Below are positions 39,543 through 50,745 of a stretch of 64,000 nt of DNA, piece after piece. Position 1 is the first letter of the stretch. Each line of letters begins with the position of its first letter. Both the position numbers and the translations under genes were made by a program. The DNA comes from Comamonadaceae bacterium. Its GTDB lineage: Bacteria > Pseudomonadota > Gammaproteobacteria > Burkholderiales > Rhodocyclaceae. Under the pieces are notes generated by a model. It searched no databases. It had not been told where the DNA came from and saw only the letters and a program-made list of their open reading frames with translations. The stretch is taken from contig JANLJE010000003.1 of assembly GCA_029255645.1 (NCBI GenBank), positions 1-64,000 of the forward strand, read 5' to 3'.

Positions 39543-40779
39543 CCAGGATGGCTTCTTGTTCCGCCGAGATCTGCACCGGCTGCTGCAGCACCACCCAGAT
39601 CACTCCCTCGGTGCAGGGAGGGGTGGCCAGGGAGCCCATGTAGGTGTGATAACCGCGTTGCTCCGGCAGCAGGCGGTTCAGGTCGATGGTCGCGTCAGGC
39701 GGCGCCACTTTCAGGTGTTTTTCCAGCGGCAGATAGTTCCAGAGCGTCTGGATCAGGGGATGGGCCTCGCCCTGTTCAAACAGTACGGCCACCACCAGTA
39801 GCTCGCCATCATCGGCGCGATGCACCAGATGCGCGCCCATGTCGAAGCCTCGTCCCTCGATCTTTTCCTCGGCCGGATGATGAAAATGCAGGTTTTGCAG
39901 CTCGTAATACTTGCCCAGCAAGCTCAGACGGTTGCCCCCGACCTGGACCTCGATGCCATGGCCGTTGTCCTGAATCACGAACAAGGAGGGCTGGTATTCA
40001 AAGTGCACCGGCTCCAGGTCGACGACGATGCCGTCACGGATGTCGATGGGCGACTGGCGCCGCCCTTCCCGGCAACTCATGGAGTCCGCGCGCACCTCGG
40101 CCCAGTGCTCCGGACCGCCCGGACCTTCATAGGCCCAGGTGGCGGGAGGGGGCGGCAATGACTTGGCGGAGGCGGCAGAAGCTCCCGTGCGGCGAGATGG
40201 GGCCGGTTTTTTCGGTGCCGGCACCCGGCTACTCCTTCCTGCTGCCCCCCGCGCAGGGGAGTTGGCAGGGGAGTTGGCCTGGCGCTGCAGCATGGCCTCG
40301 TTGGCGGCATGCAGGGCGGCGGCCGCCGCACCGGCCTTGTCGGCGAGGCGCATGGCCTCACCCCGGATGCCGGGCGGGCGGCAAAGCTCGCGCAAGGTCC
40401 GGTCATCGAGCGTGCCGCTCCGCACCGGCATGGCGGACGAGGCGCGCACCTCTTCTTCGCGCAGCACTTCTTCATTCTGGCGGATGAAGCTGCGCTTCAG
40501 GGTCTGAGCGGTGCGCCGCTTGCAATCAAAAAGGGTGGTGGTCTGAATCGATTTGTAAGGTTCGCCACTGCGCAGGTCCAGGATTTCCTTGTCGAGCACC
40601 ATGCGCGCCGTAGCCCGCACTTTGCCGTCCGCTTCGCGCTGGATGCTCGCCGTATCCACCTCGATCGAACGTCCTTTGTCGGTAGCAATCAGGCGCCAGG
40701 TGCCGGAAGCCTGGGCCAGGCCCGCCCCCAGGAGGAAACAGAGGAAAAGGAGGGCAGGCAGGGGACGATTCGTTTTCAT
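39448..40779 (-). CDS. Periplasmic alpha-carbonic anhydrase with N-terminal Adhesin_E-like domain
   Basis: A 443-residue protein with a signal peptide (LPALLFLCFLLGAGLAQA). Residues ~25-125 resemble surface-adhesin E (TWRLIATDKGRSIEVDTASI, TTLFDCKRRT). A Ser/Ala/Pro-rich linker (~150-215) leads to an alpha-carbonic anhydrase domain (~215-430): WAYEGPGGPEHW, RRQSPIDI, zinc ligands in LHFHHP and AHLVHR, the Glu of PAEEK, and SLATPPCTEGVIWVV with the catalytic Thr. It interconverts CO2 and bicarbonate in the periplasm. Adhesin_E joined to carbonic anhydrase is unusual. A TTG nine bases upstream is an alternative start and sits closer to GGAG. Its 3' end lies in island repeat R2. Confidence 0.85.
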   Translation of the reverse strand: MKTNRPLPALLFLCFLLGAGLAQASGTWRLIATDKGRSIEVDTASIQREADGKVRATARMVLDKEILDLRSGEPYKSIQTTTLFDCKRRTAQTLKRSFIRQNEEVLREEEVRASSAMPVRSGTLDDRTLRELCRPPGIRGEAMRLADKAGAAAAALHAANEAMLQRQANSPANSPARGAAGRSSRVPAPKKPAPSRRTGASAASAKSLPPPPATWAYEGPGGPEHWAEVRADSMSCREGRRQSPIDIRDGIVVDLEPVHFEYQPSLFVIQDNGHGIEVQVGGNRLSLLGKYYELQNLHFHHPAEEKIEGRGFDMGAHLVHRADDGELLVVAVLFEQGEAHPLIQTLWNYLPLEKHLKVAPPDATIDLNRLLPEQRGYHTYMGSLATPPCTEGVIWVVLQQPVQISAEQEAILARLYPANARPLQPGHGRLIKSSRPPPQPSGN

Positions 40780-40892
40780 CGGGAACAAAACTCCAGGGAC
40801 AAGCTCGGTTTTTCGGCACCAGCGGACAATACCTGATGCCCCGGCAGGTTGTCATGATTGCCTTTGGCGCTGCTTTCCAGTAACTTCGGCCC

Positions 40893-42992
<2,100 letters not shown>

Positions 42993-42996
42993 GCCC

Positions 42997-43257
42997 ATGA
43001 ACCCGCAACCGGAACAGGCCTGTCGCCCCCATTGCGCGGCCTGTTGCATCGCGCCTTCCATATCCTCCCTCAACAAACCTGCGGGGGTGGCCTGCCTGCA
43101 TCTGGCTCCGGACCTGCGCTGCTTGCGCTTTCATCACCCCGACCGCCCCGCCTGCTGTTCCGGCCTGCAGCCCTCCCGGGAGATGTGCGGCGACAGCCGG
43201 GAACAGGCCATGGTCTGGCTGGCCGATCTGGAAAGGGCGACCCGGCCATCATGTTAG
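42997..43257 (+). CDS. YkgJ-type small cysteine-cluster protein
   Basis: An 86-residue protein with eight or so cysteines in the YkgJ pattern: [33 protein letters not shown] and [13 protein letters not shown]. Such proteins probably bind a metal or Fe-S centre; function unknown. It starts 4 bp after the thiC stop but has no obvious thiamine link. Confidence 0.85.
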   Translation: MNPQPEQACRPHCAACCIAPSISSLNKPAGVACLHLAPDLRCLRFHHPDRPACCSGLQPSREMCGDSREQAMVWLADLERATRPSC

Positions 43258-43260
43258 AAT
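43255..43260 (+). promoter_or_regulatory. Candidate -10 box for uppP
   Basis: TAGAAT, 40 bp upstream of the uppP ATG, at the very end of the preceding gene. The same hexamer occurs at a like distance before the MgtE_N-CorA gene and upstream of the DUF6447 gene. No clear -35. Confidence 0.35.
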
Positions 43261-43300
43261 CGCCCCCCGCCCTTTTCTGCCGGCTTCGCGTGCCTGCCTC

Positions 43301-44122
43301 ATGGACTTCATCCTTCTCCTCAAAGCCCTGATCCTCGGCATCGTCGAAGGATTGACGGAATTCCTGCCGGTTTCTTCCACCGGCCACCTGATCATCGTCG
43401 GCAGCCTGCTCGATTACACGGATGAGCAAAGCAAGGTGTTCAAGATCGTCATCCAGCTCGGAGCGATCCTGGCGGTCTGCTGGGATTTCCGGGCGCGGAT
43501 CGGCAAGGTGCTGGGCGGCCTTTGCCGTGATCCGGGGCAACAGCACTTCGCCACCTTGCTGATCGTCGGTTTTCTGCCCGCCGCGGTATTGGGCGTGCTG
43601 TTTCACGGCGCCATCAAGACCTACCTGTTCAACCCCCTCACGGTGGCCATGGCCCTGATCGGCGGCGGCCTGCTGATTCTCTACATCGAAAAGCGCGCCG
43701 CCTTCCCCCGCATCGAGGCAGTCGACGCGATGCGCTGGCAGGATGCCCTCAAGGTCGGGCTGGCCCAGTCGGTCGCCATGTTCCCCGGTGTTTCCCGCTC
43801 CGGCGCCACCATCATGGGGGGCATGGTGTTCGGCCTGTCGCGCCAGGCCGCCACCGAGTTTTCCTTCTTTCTCGCCATTCCCACCATGTTCGCCGCCACG
43901 TTTTACGATGTCGCCAGGAACTGGAAGCTGTTGCACCTGGCCGATCTGCCGGTCTTCGCGGTGGGCTTCGTGGCCGCTTTCGTGGCGGCCATGCTCACCG
44001 TCAAAGCCTTGCTGCGCTTCGTTTCCAGCCACACCTTCGTCGGCTTTGCCTGGTACCGGATCGTCTTCGGCGTGCTGGTGCTGATCAGCGCCTGGACAGG
44101 AGCCGTGCAATGGACGGTTTGA
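43301..44122 (+). CDS. uppP: Undecaprenyl-diphosphatase
   Basis: A 273-residue, eight-helix inner-membrane enzyme that recycles undecaprenyl pyrophosphate to the monophosphate carrier used by peptidoglycan, O-antigen and other glycan pathways. It carries the two signature loops: [19 protein letters not shown] (E/QXXXE and PVSSTGH) and [11 protein letters not shown]. Its end contains a 17-bp tandem duplication shared with the start of the next gene. Confidence 0.97.
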   Translation: MDFILLLKALILGIVEGLTEFLPVSSTGHLIIVGSLLDYTDEQSKVFKIVIQLGAILAVCWDFRARIGKVLGGLCRDPGQQHFATLLIVGFLPAAVLGVLFHGAIKTYLFNPLTVAMALIGGGLLILYIEKRAAFPRIEAVDAMRWQDALKVGLAQSVAMFPGVSRSGATIMGGMVFGLSRQAATEFSFFLAIPTMFAATFYDVARNWKLLHLADLPVFAVGFVAAFVAAMLTVKALLRFVSSHTFVGFAWYRIVFGVLVLISAWTGAVQWTV

Positions 44123-44126
44123 TCCA

Positions 44127-44696
44127 ATGGACGGTTTGATCCTCTACCTGCACGGCTTCCGTTCCTCGCCGCTGTCCTGGAAAGTCCAGGCCTTGCGGCA
44201 GGCCATGGCTGAGCGGGGTCGGGCTGAGCGTCTGCTGGCCCCGGCCCTGCCTCCGGCTCCGGCCCAGGCCATGATCCTGCTGGAATCCCTGATCTGCCAG
44301 AGCGACGGCCGGATCACCCTGGTCGGTAGCTCCCTGGGCGGCTGGTACGCGACCTGGCTGGCGGAAAAATACGATCTCGAGGCGGTGCTGATCAATCCGG
44401 CGGTGGTGAGCGAACTGGACCTGAGCTCGTTCATGGGGCCCCAGGCCAGCTTGCACGACGACAGCGTCTTCGAATTCACCCCGGCCCATGCCGGGCAGTT
44501 GCTGGCGCTCGACATTCCCAGGCCGGATCCGGCCCGCTACCTGCTGTTGCTGGAAACCGGCGACAGGGTGCTGGATTACCGCCTGGCCGCCAACCGGTAT
44601 GCCGGTTGCAAGCAGGTGATCCTCGCTGGCGGCGACCACAGCTTCACCCAATTTCCTCGCTTCATTCCGCAAATCCTTGAATTCGCCGGTTTATAA
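44127..44696 (+). CDS. YqiA-like alpha/beta-hydrolase esterase
   Basis: A 189-residue protein. LILYLHGFRSSPLSWK, LVGSSLGGWYATWLAEKY (nucleophile Ser in GSSLGG) and GGDHSFTQFPRFIPQI (catalytic His) match the YqiA/UPF0227 group of small esterases. The catalytic Asp is probably in LLLETGDRVLDY. The start region is a tandem copy of the uppP end, so the first copy of its ATG now runs straight into the uppP stop. Confidence 0.85.
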   Translation: MDGLILYLHGFRSSPLSWKVQALRQAMAERGRAERLLAPALPPAPAQAMILLESLICQSDGRITLVGSSLGGWYATWLAEKYDLEAVLINPAVVSELDLSSFMGPQASLHDDSVFEFTPAHAGQLLALDIPRPDPARYLLLLETGDRVLDYRLAANRYAGCKQVILAGGDHSFTQFPRFIPQILEFAGL

Positions 44697-44697
44697 T
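44692..44697 (+). promoter_or_regulatory. Candidate -10 box placing the start of the RNB gene at its ATG
   Basis: A perfect TATAAT overlaps the stop codon of the esterase gene and ends 6 nt before the ATG at 44704. A transcript from it would be nearly or fully leaderless. No strong -35 is seen. Confidence 0.35.
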
Positions 44698-44703
44698 CCG
44701 GCG

Positions 44704-46629
44704 ATGAACGTACTATTTGAAGAAGACGGCGGTTTCAGGGCCGGCAGCATTTTTGCGGATGGCGACACATCCTTGCAGGTGGAAATGCCCTCGGGCAAGC
44801 GCAGCAAGATCAAGGCGGCCCAGGTGCTGCTGCGCTTTGCCAGCCCGGCCCCGGCCCAGATCCTGGAGCAGGCCGGGGCGCTCGCCACCGAGATGGAGGC
44901 GGAATTTCTCTGGGAAGTGGCCGGCGATACGGAATTTTCCTTTCTCGACCTGGCGCGCGACTATTTCGGCCACGAACCCACGGCGCCGGAAGCGGTGTCG
45001 CTCCTCCTCGCCCTTTATGCCGCGCCGATCTACTTTCATCGCAAGGGTAAGGGGCGCTTCAAGAAAGCGCCGGCCGACATGCTCCAGGCGGCCCTCGCCG
45101 GTCTCGAAAAAAAACGCCAGCAGGCGCTCGCGATCGAAGCCTGGGTCGAGGCGCTCAAGGCCGGGCAACTGCCCGCCGAAATCGCGCCCTACACGGATGC
45201 CCTGCTGGAAAAGCCGGATCGCAACCGGCCCGAGGTCAAGGCTTTCGAGACCGCCTGCGCCGAACTGGGCTGCAGCGCAGCACAACTCCTGCTCAAGACC
45301 GGCGCCCTGAAATCGCCTTATGAGGTGCATCTGCGCCGCTTCTTGCTCGAGCAGTTTCCCAAGGGCACCGGCTTTCCCGCCGTGGAAACGCCGCCCTGGC
45401 CGGATGACCTGCCCCAGGCCGGGGTGCGCGCCTTTTCCATCGACGATGCGGCCACCACCGAGGTGGATGATGCCCTGTCCGTCACCCGCCTGCCGGGCGT
45501 GGGCTGGCGCATCGGCATCCACATCGCCGCTCCGGGCCTGGCGATTGCCCAGGGTAGTCCCCTCGATGCCATCGCCCGGGCCAGGCTCTCCACGGTCTAC
45601 ATGCCCGGCGACAAGATCACCATGCTGCCCGATGCCGTGGTGCGCGCCTACACCCTCGAAGGCGGGCGGGACTGCCCGGCGCTGTCCCTGTACCTGACGG
45701 TGGACGACAACCTGGAAATCCTGGCGCACGAATCCCGCGCCGAGCAGGTGCACATCGCCGCCAACCTGCGCCACCACGAAGTCGAGCCCTGGTTCAATGC
45801 CGGGACCGTCGGCGGCCCCTTGCCGGACGAGCCCTTCAAGGACGAACTGCTGCTGCTCTGGCGCTTTGCCAATGCCTGCGAGAGCCGGCGCGGCAAGCCT
45901 TCCGCCGCCCAGGGCTTCAACGACTACAACTTCAGCATCACGGGCGACCTGGCCGATCCGGACGACTGCCGGGTCGAGATCAGCGAAAGGAAGCGCGGCA
46001 GTCCGCTCGACAAGCTGGTGGCGGAACTGATGATCGTCGCCAATTCGACCTGGGGCGGCCTCTTGGCGGAACGGGGCATCGCCTGCCTGTATCGGGCCCA
46101 GACCGGCGGCAAGGCGCGCCTGAGCACCCAGCCCCAGCCGCACGAGGGCCTGGGCGTGCCCCAGTATGCCTGGATGACCTCCCCCTTGCGCCGCTATTGC
46201 GACCTGGTGAACCAGTGGCAACTGGCCGCCTGCCTCACCGGCCAGACGCCGCCCTTCGCGCAGCGCTCGGCGGAGCTGTTTGCCGCCATGCGCGACTTCG
46301 AACTGACCTATGCTGCCTATGCCGAATTCCAGCGCAATATGGAACGCTACTGGTGCCTGCGCTGGCTGGTGCAGGAAAAACTGCAGCAGAGCGGGGCCAC
46401 GGTGCGCCGGGACGAACTGGTGAAATTCGACCATCTGCCGCTGATGACCCGGGTCCAGGGCCTGCCGGAGCTGGCCCCCGGGCGCCGCCTGACCCTGCAG
46501 ATCGACGACATCGACCCGCTGGGCCTGGAAGTGCGCTGCCATCTGCTCGAAGTGCTCCCGGAACGGGAAGCCGTGCCCGAACCGGCGGAGGCGGAGGAGG
46601 GGGAGGCAACGGCAGAGGCTCAGGACTGA
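44704..46629 (+). CDS. RNB-domain 3'-5' exoribonuclease (RNase II family)
   Basis: A 641-residue protein. The catalytic RNB domain spans about 245-540: FSIDDAATTEVDDALSV carries the metal-binding Asp cluster, followed by VYMPGDKITMLPDAV, DNYNFSI-like sequence and the late WMTSPLRRYCDLVNQWQL. The N-terminal 230 residues are a helical/OB-like region different from canonical E. coli RNase II, and there is no clear C-terminal S1 domain, as in the short RNB proteins of betaproteobacteria. Start at ATG 44704; a longer frame would overlap the esterase gene. Followed after 3 bp by the TonB-like gene. Confidence 0.88.
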   Translation: MNVLFEEDGGFRAGSIFADGDTSLQVEMPSGKRSKIKAAQVLLRFASPAPAQILEQAGALATEMEAEFLWEVAGDTEFSFLDLARDYFGHEPTAPEAVSLLLALYAAPIYFHRKGKGRFKKAPADMLQAALAGLEKKRQQALAIEAWVEALKAGQLPAEIAPYTDALLEKPDRNRPEVKAFETACAELGCSAAQLLLKTGALKSPYEVHLRRFLLEQFPKGTGFPAVETPPWPDDLPQAGVRAFSIDDAATTEVDDALSVTRLPGVGWRIGIHIAAPGLAIAQGSPLDAIARARLSTVYMPGDKITMLPDAVVRAYTLEGGRDCPALSLYLTVDDNLEILAHESRAEQVHIAANLRHHEVEPWFNAGTVGGPLPDEPFKDELLLLWRFANACESRRGKPSAAQGFNDYNFSITGDLADPDDCRVEISERKRGSPLDKLVAELMIVANSTWGGLLAERGIACLYRAQTGGKARLSTQPQPHEGLGVPQYAWMTSPLRRYCDLVNQWQLAACLTGQTPPFAQRSAELFAAMRDFELTYAAYAEFQRNMERYWCLRWLVQEKLQQSGATVRRDELVKFDHLPLMTRVQGLPELAPGRRLTLQIDDIDPLGLEVRCHLLEVLPEREAVPEPAEAEEGEATAEAQD

Positions 46630-46632
46630 CCC

Positions 46633-47520
46633 ATGTCGAAACGGCCCGCCTTCCTCGCCCAACTCTTCCCCCTGGGCTCCCCTCTGAGCTCCCCCTTGAG
46701 CCTTGCCCTGGCCGTCTCCTTCTTGCTGCACGGCCTGCTGCTTTCCCTGTACTTCACCTTCCCCGGGGCCTCGCAGAAGCGGCAGGACAAGACCCTGGAC
46801 GTGATCCTGGTCAACAGCCGCAGCGCCAGCAAGCCCAGCACCGCCCAGGCCCTGGCCCAGGCGAATCTGGATGGGGGCGGCAATACCGATGCGGACCGGC
46901 GCGCCGCCACGCCCCTGCCGCCGACCCGGAAAACCCGCTCCGGCGAGCAGCTCGAACAGATGCAGCGCCGCGTCCAGGAACTGGAAAACCGGCAGCGGGA
47001 ACTGCTGGCCAAGGCCAGCCAGGCCAGGACCCAGCCGCAGGAAAAAGCGGACGAGCCACTGCCCAAGCCGGCGCCCAGCACGGGTTTCGACCTGGCCGAA
47101 GCGGCCCGGGCCATGGCGCGCATGGAAGGCGAGATCAACAAGAACACCGAGGAATACAACAAGCGGCCGCGCAAGAAGTTCATCGGCGCCCGTACCAGCG
47201 AATACCGTTTCGCCCAGTACATTGAAGACTGGCGCCAGAAGGTCGAGCGGGTCGGCACCCTCAATTATCCGGAAGCGGCCCGGGGCAAGCTCTATGGCAC
47301 CCTGATCCTGACGGTCACCCTCGACAAGAACGGGGAAGTGCTGTTCATCAGCATCGACAAGTCCTCCGGGCACAAACTTCTGGATGATGCCGCCCGGCGC
47401 ATCGTCCAGATGGCCAGCCCCTACGCTCCCTTTCCCCCCGCCATCAGCCAGGATACCGATCAACTCGCGATCAGCCGGGCCTGGACCTTCACCCGCAGCG
47501 ACAGCCTCGAAACAAAGTAA
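46633..47520 (+). CDS. TonB-family energy transducer
   Basis: A 295-residue protein: one N-terminal helix ([18 protein letters not shown]), a coiled and Pro-containing periplasmic spacer (about 60-190; [22 protein letters not shown]) and a C-terminal TonB fold (about 195-285; [52 protein letters not shown] as its landmarks). No exbB/exbD nearby, so it either uses a remote motor or has a TolA-like envelope role. Translationally close to the RNB gene. Confidence 0.85.
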   Translation: MSKRPAFLAQLFPLGSPLSSPLSLALAVSFLLHGLLLSLYFTFPGASQKRQDKTLDVILVNSRSASKPSTAQALAQANLDGGGNTDADRRAATPLPPTRKTRSGEQLEQMQRRVQELENRQRELLAKASQARTQPQEKADEPLPKPAPSTGFDLAEAARAMARMEGEINKNTEEYNKRPRKKFIGARTSEYRFAQYIEDWRQKVERVGTLNYPEAARGKLYGTLILTVTLDKNGEVLFISIDKSSGHKLLDDAARRIVQMASPYAPFPPAISQDTDQLAISRAWTFTRSDSLETK

Positions 47521-47581
47521 GCCGCCAGGGCCAGGTGGCGAGAGTAAAATCGCAGGTTCCGCTCACCCCGCACGACGCCCC

Positions 47582-48472
47582 ATGACTTCCCTCTACGCCG
47601 TTTTTGGCAACCCCATCGCGCACTCGCTGAGCCCCCGCATCCACCGCGCCTTTGCCGAGCAGACCGGCGCGGATCTTCGCTACGAGGCAAGGCTTGCGCC
47701 GCTGGACGGCTTTGCCGCCGCCCTCGGCCAGTTCATCGCGGAAGGCGGGCAAGGCGCCAATGTCACCCTGCCCTTCAAGGAGACCGCCTTTCGCCTTTGC
47801 GACACCTTGAGCCCCCGGGCGCGGCGGGCGAAGGCGGTGAATACCCTGGGCCTGGACCGGGGCGGCATCGCCGGCGACAACACCGACGGGGCCGGGCTGG
47901 TGCGGGACATCGAAGCGAACCTCGCTTATCCCCTGGCCGGGCGCCGCATCCTGCTCTTGGGCGCCGGCGGCGCCGCCCGGGGCGTCCTCCTGCCCCTGCT
48001 CGAAGGCCGGCCCGCCTGCCTTCACCTTGCCAACCGCAGCCCGGCCAAGGCCGAGGCCCTGGCGGCCGAATTCGCCCCAGCAGCGCCGCTACCGCTCCTG
48101 GGCGGCGGCTTCGAGGCGCTCGCCGGCCAGAGCTTCGATCTCGTCATCAATGCCACTTCTGCCAGCCTGGGGGGGGAAGCCCTGCCTCTGCCCGCAGGGT
48201 TGTTTGCCCCCGGCGCCCTGGCCTACGACATGATGTATGGCAAGGGCGAGACGCCCTTTCTCGCCCAGGCCCGGCAAGCCGGCGCCGCCCGGTGCGCCGA
48301 CGGCCTGGGGATGCTGGTCGAGCAGGCGGCGGAAGCCTTTTTGATCTGGCGCGGCATCCGCCCGGCAACCGCGCCCCTGCTTGCCGAATTGCGGGCTGAA
48401 TTGCGGGCCGATTTGCGGGCCGATTTGCGGGCCGATTTGCGGGCCGGGCCATCGCCCGCCGCGCAGCCCTGA
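47582..48472 (+). CDS. aroE: Shikimate dehydrogenase (NADP+)
   Basis: A 296-residue enzyme reducing 3-dehydroshikimate in the aromatic pathway. Substrate-binding [29 protein letters not shown] (catalytic Lys) and NTDGAG; NADP-binding [13 protein letters not shown] and [12 protein letters not shown]; then [10 protein letters not shown] and [12 protein letters not shown]. The normal end near the final helix is followed by an extra tail from a 12-bp tandem repeat, giving (E/D)LRA five times. ATG 47582 is the start; a TAAAAT (47545-47550) upstream may be its -10. Confidence 0.95.
   Translation: MTSLYAVFGNPIAHSLSPRIHRAFAEQTGADLRYEARLAPLDGFAAALGQFIAEGGQGANVTLPFKETAFRLCDTLSPRARRAKAVNTLGLDRGGIAGDNTDGAGLVRDIEANLAYPLAGRRILLLGAGGAARGVLLPLLEGRPACLHLANRSPAKAEALAAEFAPAAPLPLLGGGFEALAGQSFDLVINATSASLGGEALPLPAGLFAPGALAYDMMYGKGETPFLAQARQAGAARCADGLGMLVEQAAEAFLIWRGIRPATAPLLAELRAELRADLRADLRADLRAGPSPAAQP
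48386..48445. repeat. 12-bp minisatellite, five units, inside the aroE 3' end
   Basis: Units GAATTGCGGGCT/C (2) and GATTTGCGGGCC (3), in frame with aroE and encoding ELRA or DLRA. A unit change adds or removes exactly four residues. Confidence 0.92.
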
Positions 48473-48484
48473 GGCGGTTCAACC

Positions 48485-49216
48485 TTGCCGCGTCCCATGC
48501 CCCGCCCCATGCCCCGTCCCTTTACTCATCCCCTTGCGGCCCTCAAATGGGGGCTGCTGATCCTGATCGGGCTCTTCCTCCTGACGCAGCTCTGGTTTCT
48601 GGGCTGGGTGCTGTGGTGGAAGTGGGTGCCGCCGCAGGAAACCCGCTTCATGAGCCTGCGCCTTGCGGAACTGCGGCAGAAACAGCCGGATGCCCGGCTC
48701 AAATACCAGTGGGTGCCCTATGCGCGCATCTCTCCCCACTTGAAGCGGGCCATCATCGCCGCCGAGGACGCCCACTTCGTCGATCATGAAGGCTTCGACT
48801 GGGAAGGCATCCAGAAAGCCCTGGAAAAGAACCAGAAAAGGGGCCGCTTCGTGGCCGGCGGCTCGACCATCTCCCAGCAACTGGCCAAGAACCTGTTCCT
48901 CAGCCCGACCAGGTCCATGCTGCGTAAGGGCGAGGAAGCCCTGATCACCCTGATGATCGAGACGCTGTGGGACAAGCAGCGGATCTTCGAGGTCTATCTC
49001 AACGTGATCGAGTGGGGCGACGGCGTGTTCGGCGCCGAGGCCGCGGCGCGCCACTACCATGGCATCAGCGCCGCCCAGTTGAATGCCTTTCAGGCCGCCA
49101 GGCTCGCGGCGATGGTGCCCAATCCCCGCTTTTACGACCGCAACCGCAACGCTCCGGGCCTGGCCAGAAAAACCGCCATCATCCTGGCCCGCATGGGCGG
49201 GGCGGAAATGCCCTGA
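48485..49216 (+). CDS. mtgA: Monofunctional biosynthetic peptidoglycan transglycosylase
   Basis: A 243-residue GT51 enzyme with one N-terminal helix (WGLLILIGLFLLTQLWFLG). Catalytic motifs: AIIAAEDAHFVDHEGFDWEGI (catalytic Glu), GGSTISQQLAKNLFLS and EVYLNVIEWGDGVFGAEAAA. It polymerises lipid II without a transpeptidase domain. Start taken at TTG 48485 because GAGGCGG lies 7 nt upstream; the ATGs at 48497 and 48509 have no such site. They fall in a 12-bp DNA repeat (48491-48520) that gives MPRPMPRP. Confidence 0.93.
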   Translation: MPRPMPRPMPRPFTHPLAALKWGLLILIGLFLLTQLWFLGWVLWWKWVPPQETRFMSLRLAELRQKQPDARLKYQWVPYARISPHLKRAIIAAEDAHFVDHEGFDWEGIQKALEKNQKRGRFVAGGSTISQQLAKNLFLSPTRSMLRKGEEALITLMIETLWDKQRIFEVYLNVIEWGDGVFGAEAAARHYHGISAAQLNAFQAARLAAMVPNPRFYDRNRNAPGLARKTAIILARMGGAEMP

Positions 49217-49244
49217 AACGGCCCTGAAAAAAATCAGCTGATGC

Positions 49245-49250
49245 TAGAAT
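49245..49250 (+). promoter_or_regulatory. Candidate extended -10 box for the MgtE_N-CorA gene
   Basis: TGCTAGAAT reads as an extended -10, 35 bp before the ATG. No obvious -35. Confidence 0.4.
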
Positions 49251-49284
49251 CCGCTACCTTTTTGCACTGCACCATGAGCCCGCC

Positions 49285-50655
49285 ATGATCGACGACAATC
49301 TCTCGGAAGTAGATGAAGTGAAAGATTATCTGGCGCAAGTGCAGACCTTGCTGGCCAAGCACCGGCTGGTCGGCGAAATGGTGCGGCGCCAGGAAATGCC
49401 CCGCCATGAGCTGATTGAAGGCATGGTGCAAAAGCAGCACATTTCCGAACTGAAACAGCTGTTCGCCCGCCTGCCCCTCGTGACCGTCGCGCTGATTCTC
49501 AGCGCCCTTTCCGAAGAAGAGCGGCTGGTAGCCTGGAAGGAAGTCGAGGAAGAACACCAGGACGACATTCTGGAACTGCTCTCCGACGAAATCCGCGAGG
49601 CGCTGGTGGAGGACGGGCATCGGCCCAGCAAGCGGGTCATGGTCAATGCCTTCGACCTGCACAACGGTCGCCTGCGCCAGGTCGTGGTGCAGCGCCCCTC
49701 CGATTTCGCCAATATCAAGCCGATCTGGGTGGACCTGGTGGCGCCGACCCCCCGGGTGCGGGAATGGGTGGGCAAGCAGTTCGGCATCGAACTCCCCGAC
49801 CCGGCCAACCTGACCGACCTGGAAGCCAGTGCGCGCTTCTACATCGAAGACGACGATGAACTGCACCTGCACTCGGACTTTCTGCTCGACATGGCGGGCG
49901 AGTCGCGCAATGTGGCGGTGGCCTTCATCCTCAAAAACGACATCCTGTTTTCGGTGCGCTCCGAGGAACTCCCGGTCTTCCGTCTCCAGCGCCACCGGGC
50001 CCGCACCCACTCGGGCTATGTCGCCGATGCCAAGGACGTGCTGCTCGACCTGTACGCCGCCGATGCCGAATATTCCGCCGATGCCCTGGAAGACATTTAT
50101 GCCTCCCTGGAAGCGGTCACCAAGCATGTGCTCAGTACCCACCCGACCGACGAAGAGGCCGGGCTGATCCTGGCCGACATCGCCAAACAGGAAGACATCA
50201 ACGGGCGCATCCGCCGCAATGTGCTCGATACCCGGCGCGCCGTTTCCTTCCTGATGCGCGGCAAGTTCCTTTCCCCGGCCCAGCAGGAAGATGCCCGCCA
50301 GATCATGCGCGACATCGAATCCCTGGACGGCCACACCTCGTTCTTGTTCGGCAAGATCAACTTCCTGATGGATGCGGTGGTCGGTTTCATCAACATCAAC
50401 CAGAATCAGCGCGTGTCGAAACTGACCAAACTCAGTATCGTCTTCATGCCCATCAACATCGTCGCCGGCATCGGCGGCATGTCCGAATTCTCGATGATGA
50501 CGTCCGGCGTGCCCTGGCCGATCGCCTACGGGGCCCTCACCATCGGCATGGGCATCGTCGGCTGGCTGACTTATCTGGCCCTGTGCCAGGGTGAACGGCG
50601 CGAAGCGCGCAGCAAACTCGCCGCCGCCAACGCCAGGGCCCAGAACCGGGCCTGA
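49285..50655 (+). CDS. CorA-family metal transporter with MgtE N-terminal domain
   Basis: A 456-residue protein. Residues ~10-115 are helical repeats like the MgtE cytosolic N domain (ELIEGMVQKQHISELKQLFARL; VALILSALSEEERLVAW; EEHQDDILELLSDEIRE). The rest follows CorA: a soluble alpha/beta part (FYIEDDDELHLHSDF), a long helix (LLDLYAADAEYSADALEDIYASLEA) and two C-terminal transmembrane helices. At the CorA signature, where GMN normally follows the pore helix, the sequence is GGMSEFSMM. Probably an inner-membrane Mg2+/divalent cation channel, but selectivity may differ. A canonical corA lies 3 kb away. Confidence 0.82.
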   Translation: MIDDNLSEVDEVKDYLAQVQTLLAKHRLVGEMVRRQEMPRHELIEGMVQKQHISELKQLFARLPLVTVALILSALSEEERLVAWKEVEEEHQDDILELLSDEIREALVEDGHRPSKRVMVNAFDLHNGRLRQVVVQRPSDFANIKPIWVDLVAPTPRVREWVGKQFGIELPDPANLTDLEASARFYIEDDDELHLHSDFLLDMAGESRNVAVAFILKNDILFSVRSEELPVFRLQRHRARTHSGYVADAKDVLLDLYAADAEYSADALEDIYASLEAVTKHVLSTHPTDEEAGLILADIAKQEDINGRIRRNVLDTRRAVSFLMRGKFLSPAQQEDARQIMRDIESLDGHTSFLFGKINFLMDAVVGFININQNQRVSKLTKLSIVFMPINIVAGIGGMSEFSMMTSGVPWPIAYGALTIGMGIVGWLTYLALCQGERREARSKLAAANARAQNRA

Positions 50656-50745
50656 TCTCCCTGGCCTTGCCCCTGGCCTCCCCCGGCGCCGCCTGCCGGC
50701 CGCCGGGGGAGTACACTTTTCCCCCTGAATTTTCCCTTCGCCCCC

